From Anagrus nilaparvatae (lineage: Eukaryota > Arthropoda > Insecta > Hymenoptera > Mymaridae), in contig JAKSXM010000147.1 in assembly GCA_022575985.1 (NCBI GenBank), positions 23,098,001 to 23,162,000 on the forward strand: a DNA stretch of 64,000 nucleotides, written 5' to 3'. The notes below the pieces were generated by a model. That model did not search any database. It was not told the origin of the DNA and saw only the letters and a list, made by a program, of their open reading frames with translations. A program made the position numbers and the translations under genes. Shown here piece after piece: positions 23,000-36,533 of this stretch. The number at the start of each line of letters is the position of its first letter. The first letter of the stretch is position 1.

Positions 23000-24411
23000 C
23001 TGAAATCAAAAAATTAGTAAAATTACTTAATTTTTAGTTTATGAATTATTAAATTTGCATCATTAAAAATTAGTTATAAAGTTTGAAACATGTTATAAAG
23101 TAAACTTTGACACATTACACCTATATAATATAGCAATTAGTAATATCAACGATAATTTTCTCTTTCATGTTAACTCGGAAAAGGTTCTTACATTCATAGT
23201 AATATTACACTTCCTTTGAGGCTTCACAAGATATTACTTGATATTCTCTATTTAATTCTATTACATGTTGTACCGGATTTGATGTTATAGAATCGGTTCA
23301 GAAATTAAATCAAGGCGTTTAATTGTGAAATATTTAATATTCTTGAGAATTTTCACCAATATTTTGTAATAAAATAAATTAAATTTTAATCTGACCTACA
23401 TTAAATTAGAATGAACAAAAGATATTTTTTACAGAAACTTTACCTCACAGTAAATTTTTAAATTCTCCTTGAGTTATATCAATTTAATAAAAAATATATA
23501 ATATGCATTTTTATGAAATTTATTCAAGTGAGTCTCGTAACCAAATAATGAAATTTTAATATGAAAATGTATCAAGTTTCATATTATAAAGAGTGCACAA
23601 GCTAATAATTTATATTTTAAACATTAGATTGGTCTTTATTTTTTAACCTCAAAACAAACTGGGTATCCAAAAAATACCAAAAAGTAACATCCTGAAAATA
23701 GAAAATTTATAAATATTTTTATATGATTTGGGCAGAAAAAGACTTGGACGAGACATATTTTCCTACTTTTTCCCAAATTGCTCATAAATTACCATTGAAA
23801 TAATGGTAATCTACGATTGGAGGCATTATTTTTTTATGGTCAAGAGTCGTATCTGGGTTCTCCATGTGGCGTACCGGCCGAAAAATACGTGTTTTTTGGC
23901 AACTGACAAGAAAATATTATTTTCATGTGCTCAGTGGCAATATTTAGAATTGATATAGCAAATTTTACCTGATAATCTAAAATCCAAGCAATTTTTTGAA
24001 ATAACTACCAGGCTATAATATTAATTTTACAAGAGAACAATAATAATAAATATAAAATATTTTATTACTTGAATTTTAAACGATACGATAATTAAGAGAT
24101 TTATTTTGAAACTGATGTAAAAACTAATGAAAAGCAAAATATATATTTGCAAGCATTTGAAAATTAATACGTAAGACTACATACTTCTTATTCGATATAA
24201 TATAAACGCTACTAGAGAAACTTCTTATCTGCTTTTGACGTAGTGTTTCAACAACTTTAAATATATAATATAAGAACTTATTCTCTTAAGTTTATTTTTC
24301 GACTCGTATTATGTAACTGAACTACATACATTATACGCATAATAAAAAATTTTTTATGTAATATACATGTAAAATCTTATAAATTTATTCTAATTTAATC
24401 TTTTATTAGTA
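23000..24411. other. Upstream intron, no feature recognised
   Basis: Sequence upstream (gene sense) of exon 22627-22999. A complex patch at 23750-23930 (GGCGTACCGGCCG) may be a repeat relic. No signal-peptide exon ending in phase 1 was found. Confidence 0.4.
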
Positions 24412-24540
24412 CACTGCAAAAAAATCCGTTTCCCGCAAGCGGAATCCCGCTTGTAGCTATCGGATTTTTTAATTTCATCAAACGATTGCAAATGACTTGA
24501 AAAGTAAAGAAATTTTTTAAAAAATGTTTTTTTAAGGAAC
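24412..24540 (+). mobile_element. Truncated copy of the CCGCTTGCGG MITE family
   Basis: Begins CACTGCAAAAAAATCCG after a TA, followed by CGCAAGCGGAATCCCGCTTG and ATTGCAAATGACTTGAAAAG, as in the two full copies at 46.1 and 46.6 kb. The right half is missing. Confidence 0.65.
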
Positions 24541-26309
24541 GCTAAAAAGCCGGGGCAAGATAACCGAATTTTTATTAAACGATCAGCATTGATAACCGAG
24601 TTTCAAAAATTAGAAAAATTTACTATTTATTACTCGGTAATAATTTTTCAATAGGGTTTCCATGGTCATAATTTGTACGCTTTTGTAAATTTCAGATAAT
24701 TCTTTGGCTAAAAAAAGTATCAATTCACTAATTTAAATATTTTAATTTTTTCATAAGTAATTATATGCTTGGCTAAAAGCTCATGATGATATTGTATTTG
24801 CTTATATGTTCATGCATGCGTGTATTTGAAAATTCATATATTATGCATACACAAACATGCATGAATATGGAATATTATTTTACTATTCATGCCATGATCT
24901 CTTGATGCATCAGTCAAAGTATATAACATATAAATAATATATAACATGATGTGAGTTAATTTTTCTTTGAAAAAATATTTTTTTATTATTACTATTTTAA
25001 AAAACTTTCAATTTTTGGAAAGATTAAAAAGAATTTAACTAAATAATCTTTGATAAAACATAGCCAATATGCATAAAAAGCATAGTTTGTATGTCATCAT
25101 CTTTTATCACATCTATCTTACTCTCTTTACATTCAACAACAACATAGACGATGACGACCCGTATCAAAAATAAAATATATGAGTTAGCTATAGGAAGTTT
25201 TCATATAATTTGCAAGCTAGCTCACATAAACTTAAACCAAAGGACTGCTTAGTTTTCTAAAATCCTTTGAAAAGTTGATTTTCTGTATGACAACCTTAAC
25301 AAACAATATTCTTCATAAAATAATCAATAAAATTTTTACCAACAAACTTCGTTATTTTAAAGCATAGAAAATAAAATATTGTTTACTTTTTTTTAAAACA
25401 TATAAATTAAACAAGCGTTAACGAATCAAAGTATCAGCTAGCCTTTTATCTAGAGTATTGTATTTTTTCCTAAAACAAATGCTGTTTATTTTTATCCATA
25501 CAAATACACGTATAGAAAATAAAAAACAAAGCTCTTTATTAGAACATCAGTAATGTTTGTTTTATATGTTTTTAGAGTATTTTTAAAGCTGTTTTTTTTA
25601 TAAACAAATTCAAAACAAATAGAGTTAAGTTTGTTTTTTAATCATTATTTTTATTTAATTAATTTTGAATAATAATAATATTAAAGTTATAATTGTTATA
25701 TTTTTAATAATAATTCTTTATTGTTTTAAAAACTCCTTTATGTTTTGCATTATAAACTTTTCTAGATCATTATAATTTCTGAAGTGCTTTTCTTCTCACT
25801 TTTTTAAAATATTTCTTAAAGAAATTATTTTATGAAAAATTTTAGAATTAAATTAAATACAAAAGTAACAATTTTTTTATTTTTTTATAACGAGGGGAGA
25901 CCGGAACATTTGGGACGGCAAATTTCAAATTTTTTTATTACATAGATTTAAATTAATTTCATATATTTAAATATAAGAAAGGTTAAGAACTTGAAATAGA
26001 GTTCTGTTAAAAATATTTAGAGCGAAATATTTTCAAAATATAATTAAAATATTGAAATTTATTTTCGAAACTTAATTTTTCTTAAACTTAATACTTGATT
26101 CAACTTTTAAATTGCGAAAATTAAATTCTGCAATTAAGTAATTATTTAATTAAGTATTTGATTTGAAAAATTTCTTGCATTTGTTTAATTCTGAATTTTA
26201 TTTTCGAAACTTAATTTTTCAATGAATTTTATTAATAATCAATATAATTTTATAAAATATAGAATCGAAAAATTTTAAATATAGAATCGAAATTTACTAT
26301 TAAAAACTG

Positions 26310-26412
26310 TACCTAATGACCTGTGAAGCTTTCCAACTATTCCCGAAAACCGACCCAACCCGACCTGACCTGAAAAAGAAGAGAAAAATTCGGGTAACTG
26401 CACATCCCTAAA
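26310..26412 (-). mobile_element. Terminal fragment of a probable hAT-type transposon
   Basis: On the minus strand it reads TTTTAGGGATGTGCAGTTAC followed by CAGGTCAGGTCGGGTTGGG. TAGGGATGTGC resembles known hAT-type termini. The other end was not located. Class assignment rests on the terminus only. Confidence 0.35.
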
Positions 26413-26581
26413 ATGCAGAACGAATTAATATGATAAAAAATGCTGAAGTTAAAAAAGGAGTAGGCAGGCTTAAATCCACAAAAACTATTGGAAAAGAAAA
26501 ATAAATAACTAATTAATCGAGTAATTAATAATTCTGATATTATTATATTATACTTAAAAAAATAAAAAATAAATAATTGAA

Positions 26582-26746
26582 GATTGGTATATAAACAGAT
26601 TCATCTTAACAGATTCTGGGAAGAACTCTTTCCATATCAAGTATGCCAATCTATGGAATTCTCTGCCCCCCTGCTATCGTGACCTTCCGTCACTTTCTAG
26701 ATTTAAGAAGAGTATTAAATTATACTTCTCAAACCTAGATAGTTAA
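26582..26746 (+). pseudogene. C-terminal end of a CR1-like non-LTR reverse transcriptase, 5'-truncated
   Basis: An uninterrupted frame reads GKNSFHIKYANLWNSLPP, then CYRDLPSLSRFKKSIKLYF and SNLDS before a stop. LWNSLP...R..PSLS.FK is the hallmark of the end of CR1-type ORF2. It is followed by about 290 bases of 3' UTR-like DNA and an (AAT)n tract at 27034-27071, the usual tail of such insertions. The intact frame of the last 50 codons suggests a relatively young 5'-truncated insertion. Confidence 0.75.
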
Positions 26747-27032
26747 CGAAACAGATTATGATGCTGTGTAATTTTTACCAAAGACATATTTAATCATATT
26801 TACATAACTATGTACTAACTAATACTATTATCACTATTACTTATAAATATATACTTGTTCAAATTTATTAGATATACTTGATTTGATTATACATAACTTA
26901 TATTTATACTTGTTGACTAATTTTTAAAAAATAAATAAAAATTTATTATATAAAAATTTCATTATATATATATATATGTACTAAATATGAATGTAAACAA
27001 GAGTGTACTGTATTTTGCTATTGTGAATAAAT

Positions 27033-27033
<1 letters not shown>

Positions 27034-27071
<38 letters not shown>
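27034..27071 (+). repeat. (AAT)n microsatellite, about 12 units, 3' tail of the retrotransposon
   Basis: GAATAATAATAAT... runs to ATCTATT. It lies where the tail repeat of the truncated CR1-like element is expected. Confidence 0.85.
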
Positions 27072-29103
27072 TCTATTAGGTAGTTAACTGTACATTAATA
27101 TTTATATGAAAGTTAAAAATAATTTGACGTTTAATAAATGTAATTTTAATTCTCAGACCGATATCCAAAAAAAGGTCAAACAAATTAATAACTATTTTTA
27201 TTTATTAATTTTTCTTTTGCAAAAATAAAACTAAGTCAGCAGAAGGCTCATTAAGGAGAAGACTTGACTTCTAAAAATAAATAATAATTTATATTATAAT
27301 TTCGTATACCATTTCATTATAAACGTTATTTAATAAATAAATGTATTAAATTGTAGATATTTTAACCCTTTCGATTGATTAATTCCAACAGCTTGCCTAT
27401 AATTTTTAAATTTTAAATAGATAAAGTATATTTATAAACGTTTTACTACTCAAATATTCTTAAAATATTTCTTATATATTATTTTCTACTTAAATAAACC
27501 TTTGTAGAAATTATTTTCAATTATTGTCAAATCTTGAAACAATATTCATTGAAGAATTTTATACATTTTATCGGAGATTATACTTAAACTTGAATATTTA
27601 TTGGATAATTTTTATTTTTGGAAAACGGATTATATTTTAGCGTTATTCAAATATTATCATGATAAAAAATATTAAAGTAGGTTAAAAATGTTTAAATTTT
27701 TACTAATGTTATAAATTTTAAAACAATCTATCTGTTCATTAAAAGTTAAAATATATTTCAAGCAAAAAGTTAAACAAAAGATATTCTTAGATTAGAGTTT
27801 AGCTTATATTTTACAGTTAAAAGTTAAAAGTTACTTTGTTAATTCATAACAATATTTTTAAAGTTTTTCAGTTAGTTTCGAAATTAGTAACCACTGTAAC
27901 AAGAATAATTAATCTTAGATAAGAAAAAAAGATTAATATAATGTTAAAAAATTTAAAAATTGATTGTCATTTTATATATAAAATTTTTTTGATATCGTAT
28001 ACCACTTTAAAGTGAACATTGAAAAATGAAGAAAATTAAATGTAATAAAGCGAATATTATGATTTACTATAAATCATCATTTTTTTTTTTATTTCAATAA
28101 TGTTTTAAGGTTAAATCTTTAATAAAAACGATGGAATTTTCGATAAGTTTAGTTATTTAAAAAAAAAAATGATTTATGATGTTCTATAAAATTTTTTATA
28201 TAAACTAACTCAACAAATTCTTGCGTATTTTATATCCAGAAAAAAAGACTATAAAATCATGATAACTTTATTAATTCTAATTAGAAAGAAATTTTATAAT
28301 TAGTAAAAATATATCTTTTGCACCTTAGTTATCATTAGTTAGTTATCACTAACCTACCCTTCTTTTTTATCAAAGATACTTTTGTTTTAGAAACAATAAT
28401 TTTGTTTAAGAAACTATTCCTCGCAAACTACGTTAAAATAAAAATAAAATTAATAAATAATTAAATAAAAATCTAAATCATCTTTCACAAAAAAGCATAT
28501 ATAAAATAACTGTTCTGGGAAATTTTCAAGACAATTTATATTATGAAATTTCTTCAAAATAAACTAAAATAGAATGTTTTAATTAAATTTCAAAGTATTC
28601 AATTAATTTAAATATATTTGAGTGAGTTTCTGAAATTTATATCTCGAATAAAATTTAGCAATTTTGAAGAAATAATTACTGAATTGATTTTTTTTTTATT
28701 CACTCTTTTTTGCTATTGACATGTAAAAATTTTCATTTCATTGATCTTTGAAAAAAAATTATTTATTTTCCAAGTATTTTAGAATTTATTTGTCAATTTC
28801 TAAAATAAAAACAAAAAAAAATTACTTCTCAAAGATCTTTTATCATTTTTAATGTTTTATAATGATTGCACCATACAGTTTTCAAAACTTTGAGAGATTT
28901 CTTCATGTATAGTTTGTTAATTGGAAAATAATAATAACCTATAGAGTAATACATGTTAAATATTGTAATATAAATGTTTCTCGAATTAATTAGTATATGT
29001 TACATACGCTTTATTACTATTAAATAACTAAATTATAATATGAATAATTATATTTAAATAAATGATTAAATTAATTAATAAATTATTTCAAAATTAATTT
29101 GTT
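27072..29103. other. A+T-rich stretch without recognised features
   Basis: No exon, RNA gene or inverted-repeat element found. Long runs of AAAT/TTTA words. Confidence 0.4.
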
Positions 29104-31073
29104 CACTGTAAAAAATAACTCTGGTGATTTTACGACAAAATTGGTAAATTTACGAAAATTTACTAATTTTTCAAAAAATTTGCAATTTTTCAACAAAAAT
29201 CGGAAATTCACTAATATTTGTAAATTTGCGAAAAAATAGTAAATCAACGATTTATTTTTTCGTAAATTTTCGACAAAATCATAAATTTATAACTATGTCG
29301 TAATTTTACGATTTTTGTAGAAAAATTGCAAATTTTAATCGAAAATTTGCGATAAACAGTTGTGAAATTACAAGCCATATTTTGTGTACCTATTGGTATA
29401 TATTTTATACCATGAGAAAAGATTAATACTTTTTTTTTCGCTACATTTCTGTTAGCAAATAATTATTAATATTTTAACGACGCTCTGGCCTTGAATCCCA
29501 AGTCGTTGAGTGATAAAAAAAATAATACACATTTAACTATTTAAATGATACAAATAATACTTTATAAATTCAAAAAATTAATTTTTTAAATAATATTTAC
29601 AAATTTAATGGTAAATATCCCTTAATTTTACTAATTTACATTTAATGTGTTATTATTTTTTAATCACGCAGTACTTCTGCAAAAAGAACAAATTCAAAAC
29701 TCAAATTTAAACTTCCGTGTATATATTTATCAAATAAATATAAATATTTTATATTAAATGCAGTTTACAAATTATTTTATGGAAAAAAATTTATTTAAAA
29801 ATAATAAATTATTACTTAATTAATAAATATGAAATTACAAATTAAAGAATAATATTAAATTTGTGTTTTTATTTAATATAACCTTAGTGCGCGCGCTTTG
29901 TATTATAAACAAACAATATGGCGTCCTTGCTGCTAAAACTGCGTTATAAAATTTTCTTCGTTTAATTACGCGAAATTTCCCACGTATACCTCATATTTGG
30001 AAAGTACCAATAAATTCTTTAAGCTTTGAACTTTCAATTTATCACTATCTGCATTCGGGAATTCGCGATTTGATGGTAAAAATAATCAACTTCCTGAATT
30101 CTTCCCATAAGACTAATGTAATATTTACTTATCTTTGGACCTTTATATCTCAAAATTATGCACGACTATCGACTATAAGGCCCATACCATTCGATTCCTG
30201 AGACTTTCCTCTAATAACCAGTATATGTCTTATTTGGGGAATTCATTGGCCAGAGCGTCCTTAAGAATAAAAAATGTTTTTAATTACGTATAAAAGGGTA
30301 ATCTGATCAGATTAATAATAATATAAATTAGAAACATCTTTAATAATTTACTTAGTAATTAATTATTTTAATAATTACTTTTTTTAATTACAATTTTTAA
30401 TTTTTTGAAAAACTATAAGTGCCTATATTATGTTTGTAGCTAATAATAATGTAAAATAATGTATAATGTTACATTATATTTGGGAAAAACAAACACAACT
30501 ATCGTTTTTTTCAAATTTGTTAAATATAATATTTATTGTTTGCTAATTTAATTTTTTTTTTTAAGTAAGAATGTCCAATTTAAATTATAATTGACTCATC
30601 CTGTTTTTGCTTATAAGATTACGTCCAGATTACCCTTTTTTACGTAATTAAAAACATTTTTTATTCTTAAAATATTAATAATTACCTAATTGCTAACCTA
30701 TTTAATAACAGAAATGTAGCGAAAAAAAAAGTATTCATCTTTTCTCATGTTGTAAAATAAAAAAAACATTATTTTATGACTCTAAATGGTTTGCTATGCG
30801 TTTTTAGGTACAAAAAATATGGCTTGTAATTTCACAACTGTTTGTCGCAAATTTTCGATTAAAATTCGCAATTTGTCTACAAAAATCGTAAAATTACGAC
30901 ATAGTTGTAAATTTATGATTTTGTCGAAAATTTACGAAAAAATAAATCGTTGATTTACTATTTTTTCGCAAATTTACAAATATTAGTAAATTTCCGATTT
31001 TTGTCGAAAAATTGCAAATTTTCGTAAATTTACCCATTTAGTCGTAAAATCACCGGAGTTGTTTTTTACAGTG
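29104..31073. mobile_element. Palindromic element with long inverted arms, interrupted by a TTAA element
   Basis: The left end CACTGTAAAAAATAACTC and right end (read inverted) CACTGTAAAAAACAACTC open arms that stay alignable for about 370 bases each, through CTACATTTCTGTTA and onward into the centre (TAAAAACATTTTTTATTCTT). Apart from the insertion at 29478-30260 the element is about 1.2 kb and almost entirely palindromic. Its termini resemble the CACTG MITE family but the arms differ (GGTGATTTTACGAC). No coding capacity. Confidence 0.8.
29478..30260. mobile_element. Nested TTAA-flanked element (piggyBac-type MITE candidate)
   Basis: Left terminus CGACGCTCTGGCC and right terminus inverted GGACGCTCTGGCC, directly flanked by TTAA at 29474-29477 and 30261-30264. 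Removing the element and one TTAA rejoins TATTAATATTTTAA to GAATAAAAAATGTTTTT. That is what the opposite arm of the host palindrome reads, so the insertion boundary is confirmed internally. The interior (783 bp) has CpG-rich patches (GTGCGCGCGCTTTG) but no transposase frame. Confidence 0.82.
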
Positions 31074-31258
31074 TTATTAAAAGCTCATTTTGATATTGCA
31101 TGTGCTAATGCATCGAAAGAAAAAATTTTTTTATTTTAGTTTCAGGATAACTAATTTTATGTCTGTCTATATAGCAATCTATTTAGAATTCAGTTGATAA
31201 TTTAATTAAAACGCAATAATCTTAATAAAATAATCTTAAAATCTTAAATCTTAAAAAC

Positions 31259-32966
31259 GAACACCTCGAGACGTTAAATATTTTACAAAACTCAGCAATA
31301 AAAGACACCTTTAATTTGGCTTACTATGATCACGTTTCTGACTTCAGAAAAAGTCTCGATTGGTTAGAAATTAGCGATAGACTGAAATTCAATTTCACCT
31401 GATTTCTATTCAAAATACTATTATTTCAGTACCCTGACTTCTTATTCTCAAAGTTAAAATATAGAATACCACCTAGAGCAGGGTTGGGCAATATCGTATC
31501 GTTTCGATATTCGGTAAAGATATTTTTTTTTTCGCAGTAGAGTTTTACCAATATTTAGATCCAAAAAATGGACTTGGATTATTGGGATTATTTTAATGAC
31601 GTTGATTCAAGCTGATTTGAACCCGTTGGGAAATTCCATTTTCCTATTAAGGATAAAATTTGGCTACGAAATCTGTCTGTTAGTCTGGAATATCTATGAT
31701 AATCATAAAATCAGTCGCCGTTTTGGGTCAAAAGGCATGAAAAAAATTTTTTTTACCATAAGGATTTTTTGTTTAGGCCCCATTGACCAACTTTTATTTA
31801 TTTTTGGGAAGATGGAAAGCCATTTTCGGCATGATTTTTAAGTTATAACAAAAAAAAGCGCTAAAAAATGTCATTTTTTTTATGAATATGGCCAAAAATC
31901 ATGCAAGGGCTAAATTTTTTTTAAAGTCCGACTCCGGATTCGAAATCTACGACCTCAAAAATATAAGACCAGGTATTCTATAATAAAATTTTTTTATTTT
32001 TCTGCTAAAAATTATGCAGCAGGCAGTTGAAAGAATTAAAAAATATCCGTAAATCTTGACATTATTGGAGGAATGGGTAGTAGAGCTTAAGATAATCTAC
32101 ATAATTAATTAATTATATATACCACTTTTTCACATTTTAAATAAGATTTTTTGTTTTATTAATATTAATAAATATTATAAATAATAAATAAAATTTAAAT
32201 AAAAATAAAACGGATGCGACCCTACCCGAAGCTTTGCTATAAGTATTCATAGTCATGTTTCTGACAGTTTAAAAATAGCAACGACAAAAAATTCAAAAAT
32301 CATTTAATGTTTATTATGTTTAAAATAGGTAGTATTTATCACCTTTTTATCAAATAAGCAAATCATAAGAGAAGTTAAAAATACCTAAGATTCTGCAGAA
32401 AATCTTATATACATTTAATAGTGCTTCCCAATATATAAAGATTTCTCTTTTTAAATAATTAAATCATTTTAAAAGAAATAATTTGTATAAACCGTAACTC
32501 GAATTAAAATGAAGAATTCAGTACTTAGTTAAAACGCAGATTAGGGAGGAATAAAGTGCAACATTTTCAAAATAATGCAAATAGCACGTTATATAGTCAT
32601 AATCAGTACGCGATACTGCGATAAACGATACACGATAAGTATCGTATCGAAAATTTTTCGATAACGATCAAAATGTATCGGGTATCGAAAAATTTTTCGA
32701 TAAAAAAAGTATCGTAATCAGTATCGCCCTAAAATAGCGATAGAAAATAAAAAAAATATCTTTACCGAATATCGAAACGATACGATATTGTCCAACCCTG
32801 CAGTAAACCCTATTCTTCTTCTTTCTTAATTGGCACAAGACTTTACTGGAACACTCTCCCACCTGCAATCAGATTATCTACCTCACGCAATACTTTCAAG
32901 AATAATCTTTTAAAACACGTCAATAGCACTCACAACCAGTCTCTAAATTTAGTATCCAACCTCTAA
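31259..32966 (+). pseudogene. C-terminal end of a CR1-like reverse transcriptase, split by a hAT-like insertion
   Basis: Before the insertion the frame reads EHLETLNILQNSAIKDTF, NLAYYDHVSDFRKSLDWLEI and SDRLKFNF, then a stop and frame slips down to KYRIPPRA. After it (32801 onward) the frame reads SKPYSSSFLIGTRLYWNTLP, then PAIRLSTSRNTFKNNLLK and a stop near 32964. LYWNTLPPAIRL is the typical C-terminal motif. Both pieces have the same orientation and logical order, so they are one old 5'-truncated insertion cut by the element at 31479-32800. Confidence 0.7.
31479..32800. mobile_element. hAT-like non-autonomous element, about 1.3 kb
   Basis: Termini CAGGGTTGGGCAATATCG and, inverted, CAGGGTTGGACAATATCG; similarity continues through TATCGTTTCGATATTCGG (at least 50 bases). 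CAGGGTTG-type ends suggest the hAT superfamily. The right subterminal region is full of CGATAC/TATCG repeats, as expected for transposase-binding arrays. An 8-bp target duplication could not be made out. The interior has no transposase frame; the 81-codon frame at 31596 is unconvincing. Confidence 0.68.
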
Positions 32967-35900
32967 TCTATGAAACTCATTTATCTATTTTGAACTTTAA
33001 TCTCAACACTTAACCTCCACTTCCACACCCCATTACACTCCCCATGCTTCCAACCTTATATTAATTTTATTTACGCTTTATTATTATTATTATTACTCAT
33101 TTATAATTTTATCCGAATTCATTATTTTTATTTTTTCTTAATTATAATCAAAATTTAATAAATAATTTACTATAAAATCACACTAGCTTTGACATATTAT
33201 ATCGTTTTTCTTTTGATTGTCTATCTTTATTACAGTACTTATTATAAAATATAAGTAATATAAAATGTACATATCCTTCACTCTTTGTATATATTTACAA
33301 TAAATAAAATATCAAATATCCTTAAATTTCAATACGAGTGTTTTTTCACAAATATTAAACTTATTTTCCTTCATATACTTTTAGCGTCGATAGTCGCTAT
33401 CGATATTTTTCAATTTATTCATCGTTATCTTTCGCCATAGGCGATAGAAGAAACATTTTTAATTAATTATAAAAAAATATCATTTTTGTTCATAATTTTG
33501 ATCAAACTTTATAAGCATTGCGTATCAGTTTTCAATCACTTGTCTTTAAATATCAAAAGCAAAAACTAACGAAACTTCTATAAAAGATATTTATACTTTT
33601 TCGTAGTGAATAAAAAAAGAAAAAATATAAGTTCAAATCAATATTAAAAGATTGATCGAATTTTGAAAACGATAAGAAATTTTGTTTTGGTTAGAATAAA
33701 AAGCTTTGTAATCGTTTTTTATATTACTTTCATTCAATTTCTTATCCAAATACGATAACGAACACTTGAATATGAACTAATATTAATTATCCAAATTTGT
33801 TTTTAGATAAATAAAAGATTATTTTTTCATTAAATGATAATTAATACCAAAATTTTCGATATTGTACTTGATTGAAAATCCCCTTTTGTAAAGTATTGAA
33901 TTACTGTTCCTCGAAGAAAACATAATCCAAAACTATGAAATATAATCTCAAGAATATAACTTTCTCCTTCCATATGGCCTTGCTCAGCCAAATATATTGA
34001 GTGATTGATATACTTGCCAAGCAGAGCTTAAGTCCTGTAAGTTTTCTGAAACTTGGCCAAGTATACATTGAGAAGTTCCTTTATTTTTTTTTTTTTCCTT
34101 TCCTTTTAATGTATTGGTATGCAGACAAGTGCAACGATCCTTACAAAGCTAAATTTGCCGCGAGCTTTGCCAAATCGGAACCAGATTTTGGCTCTTATAA
34201 ATATATATAACACATAATAGTTAAAGAAAAGAATATATATATATATATATCATATATTGTATAAAATTTATTTTTTACGCCAAAGTGGCGACAAAATTTT
34301 TAATTACTTACTTAATCGTTGTTACTTAAAAGTTTTATTCTTTCATTTTTTATGTTTTGTAAAAAAAAAATTTTGTTTTGTTGATAAAATAATTTTAATG
34401 TTTAATTTTAACATAAAATTTATACCTTGGTATTAAGTTAACAAGATTTAATTAATAAATGTAAATAGACGCTTGAAAAGTTTATCTGAAAGCTAAATTT
34501 AAATTTATATACAAGGAAGATTTTTTTTTATTTTTAGTATTACGATGTAATCAGATAAGTAATAAAAATTTTTAGATTAAATTTATTTAATGATATTAAA
34601 GTGACAGGCAGTTTATTTAACTGTAATAAAAATAAACTTTTTTTAAAAAGAAATTTTATCTTTTTATAATTATTTTTAAACCAGAATAAATTTAATTTTC
34701 AGATTAAATCTAATTAAATGTATATTGAGGCGTTTCTTATTTCAAATTGTCAGTACAGAAAAATGTTGGCTTGAATATGACACTTCAGGACATAAAACTA
34801 TTTTCTGAAAAAATTTTTTGCATAAAGCTTAATAATCAGGAAAAAATTTTATAAACGTTTGATTACTACTAAAATGTTCTAAAAGCTTGTTAGTTACAGA
34901 ATATCTAAAAAAAACTGTTAAATTTTAATATAAAAGGCTATTTTTAGGTATTATGATCAGTTACAAAAGCTATTCTTTAATTACCTAATAATTAAAATAA
35001 GAAATATTCATTTTTTGCAAAAAATCAATAAATAAAACAGTCAAATAGCAATTGCCCTAAAAATTTTCTTTTTAAACGACTATAAATTTTAAATTAGTTC
35101 AGATAACATATGATTTTTTAAGTTTTTTTAGATATTTTATCAGCATATTACATTTTAGTAGTTAACAGTTTTTAGTAATGTTTCAAAAAGCTTTCTAAAA
35201 CGTTTTTAAAACCTTTTCCCAGATTCTTAACGATTTTCCTTTACTAATTGGTACACTACATTAAAAAAACTGTATGTAAAAAATTTTTTTTGGAAAATAT
35301 TTTAATGATCTAAAGTATAATATTTGAGCCAGTATTTTTCTCTTGTTAAATTAGTGAATAAGAAACTTCCTGATGTATGTTCTACTTACAAGGAAAGACC
35401 TTGATACATTCGAAAATTCACTTAATTTTTTTAGAAAAGGTTGTCTAAAATTTGTCTAAATGTCTATAAATTTGAAAAAAATATTATTAAGTATATTTTT
35501 GACAAAAAATATTTTGGAGCCGATTTGAAGACTTGATTATTTAACTTATACACTTAATAATATTAAGCCATAAACTAAATTTTTAGTTTTTGATCTATCT
35601 AAATTTTAATAATGTTTTTAATGAAAAAATGGATAGCAATAATTTAAGAACCATACAAAAATCAATTATTATATTTTTTAAAGCAGTTAGATTTTGTCTT
35701 ATACATTAACAATATCATTTAAGTTTATAACAATAAACATAATTTTGAATATAATATTAATAAATGAAAAAAAATTTATAATAATTTCTAAAAGCAAATA
35801 AATAAATATTTAAGTAGCATAAATCAATATATAATCAGACAGCAGACTCGATTTGAAAATAAACATACCAAATTTAAATAAATTTTATAATATACAAATT

Positions 35901-36533
35901 ATTTCAGTAGAACAAATCAATATTAAGTCAGACTATCTTTAGTATATAAGAAAAAACACAAGTAATTTTTTTATCAAGTAGAATAAATCAATGTATAGTC
36001 AGACAAAAGTTTAGTCATTTAACGTATGCATGGTTGTACGTATAAAATGAATTTACAGCTTCTATAAACAGATGTATTAATTTAAATTACAATCTCTGGA
36101 ATAAATGTACGTAAGAAACATTTGTTTACACAAAGTTATAAGTATATCAGTATATAATCAGAGTAAGAAATTACAACTCGCATAGGATATTTATAAAGAA
36201 ATAATAACATTTGTGTATGTGTTTAAAGTTATGTACACTTCGTACCATTAGTAACAGTAACAATCAGAAAATGCAAAACTCAAGACTATGTCGTCTGATA
36301 ATGAAATTGTCATAGTACGAAGTAACTAAAACTAGAGAAACTAACTTGGCTGAGTATTATGCAAACCTTGATGTATGCTAGATAAACTTAACTTGGCGTA
36401 CGTCCATCATTAAGTGTGAAGTTACCGAACTAATAATAATATTTCTACATGGCTTAAATTCTGTAGACACACACACACATACATAAAGACAAGAGTAAGA
36501 AGATGGAGGAAATTAAGTTAACCAAGTTCTTAC
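32967..36533. other. A+T-rich upstream intron, one small hairpin
   Basis: No gene. A short inverted repeat, TATACTTGCCAAG and CTTGGCCAAGTATA (about 34008-34065), lies in a locally more complex patch to 34200. Otherwise simple sequence. (AT)n occurs at about 34230-34250. Confidence 0.4.

Noticed and set aside
31596..31841. 81-codon frame inside the hAT-like element
   Set aside because: No hAT transposase or zinc-finger motif; the element appears non-autonomous.
34001..34210. 69-codon frame and nearby hairpin as a possible small gene or microRNA
   Set aside because: The hairpin stem is only about 13 pairs with a long loop, and the frame has no features beyond a hydrophobic T-rich run.
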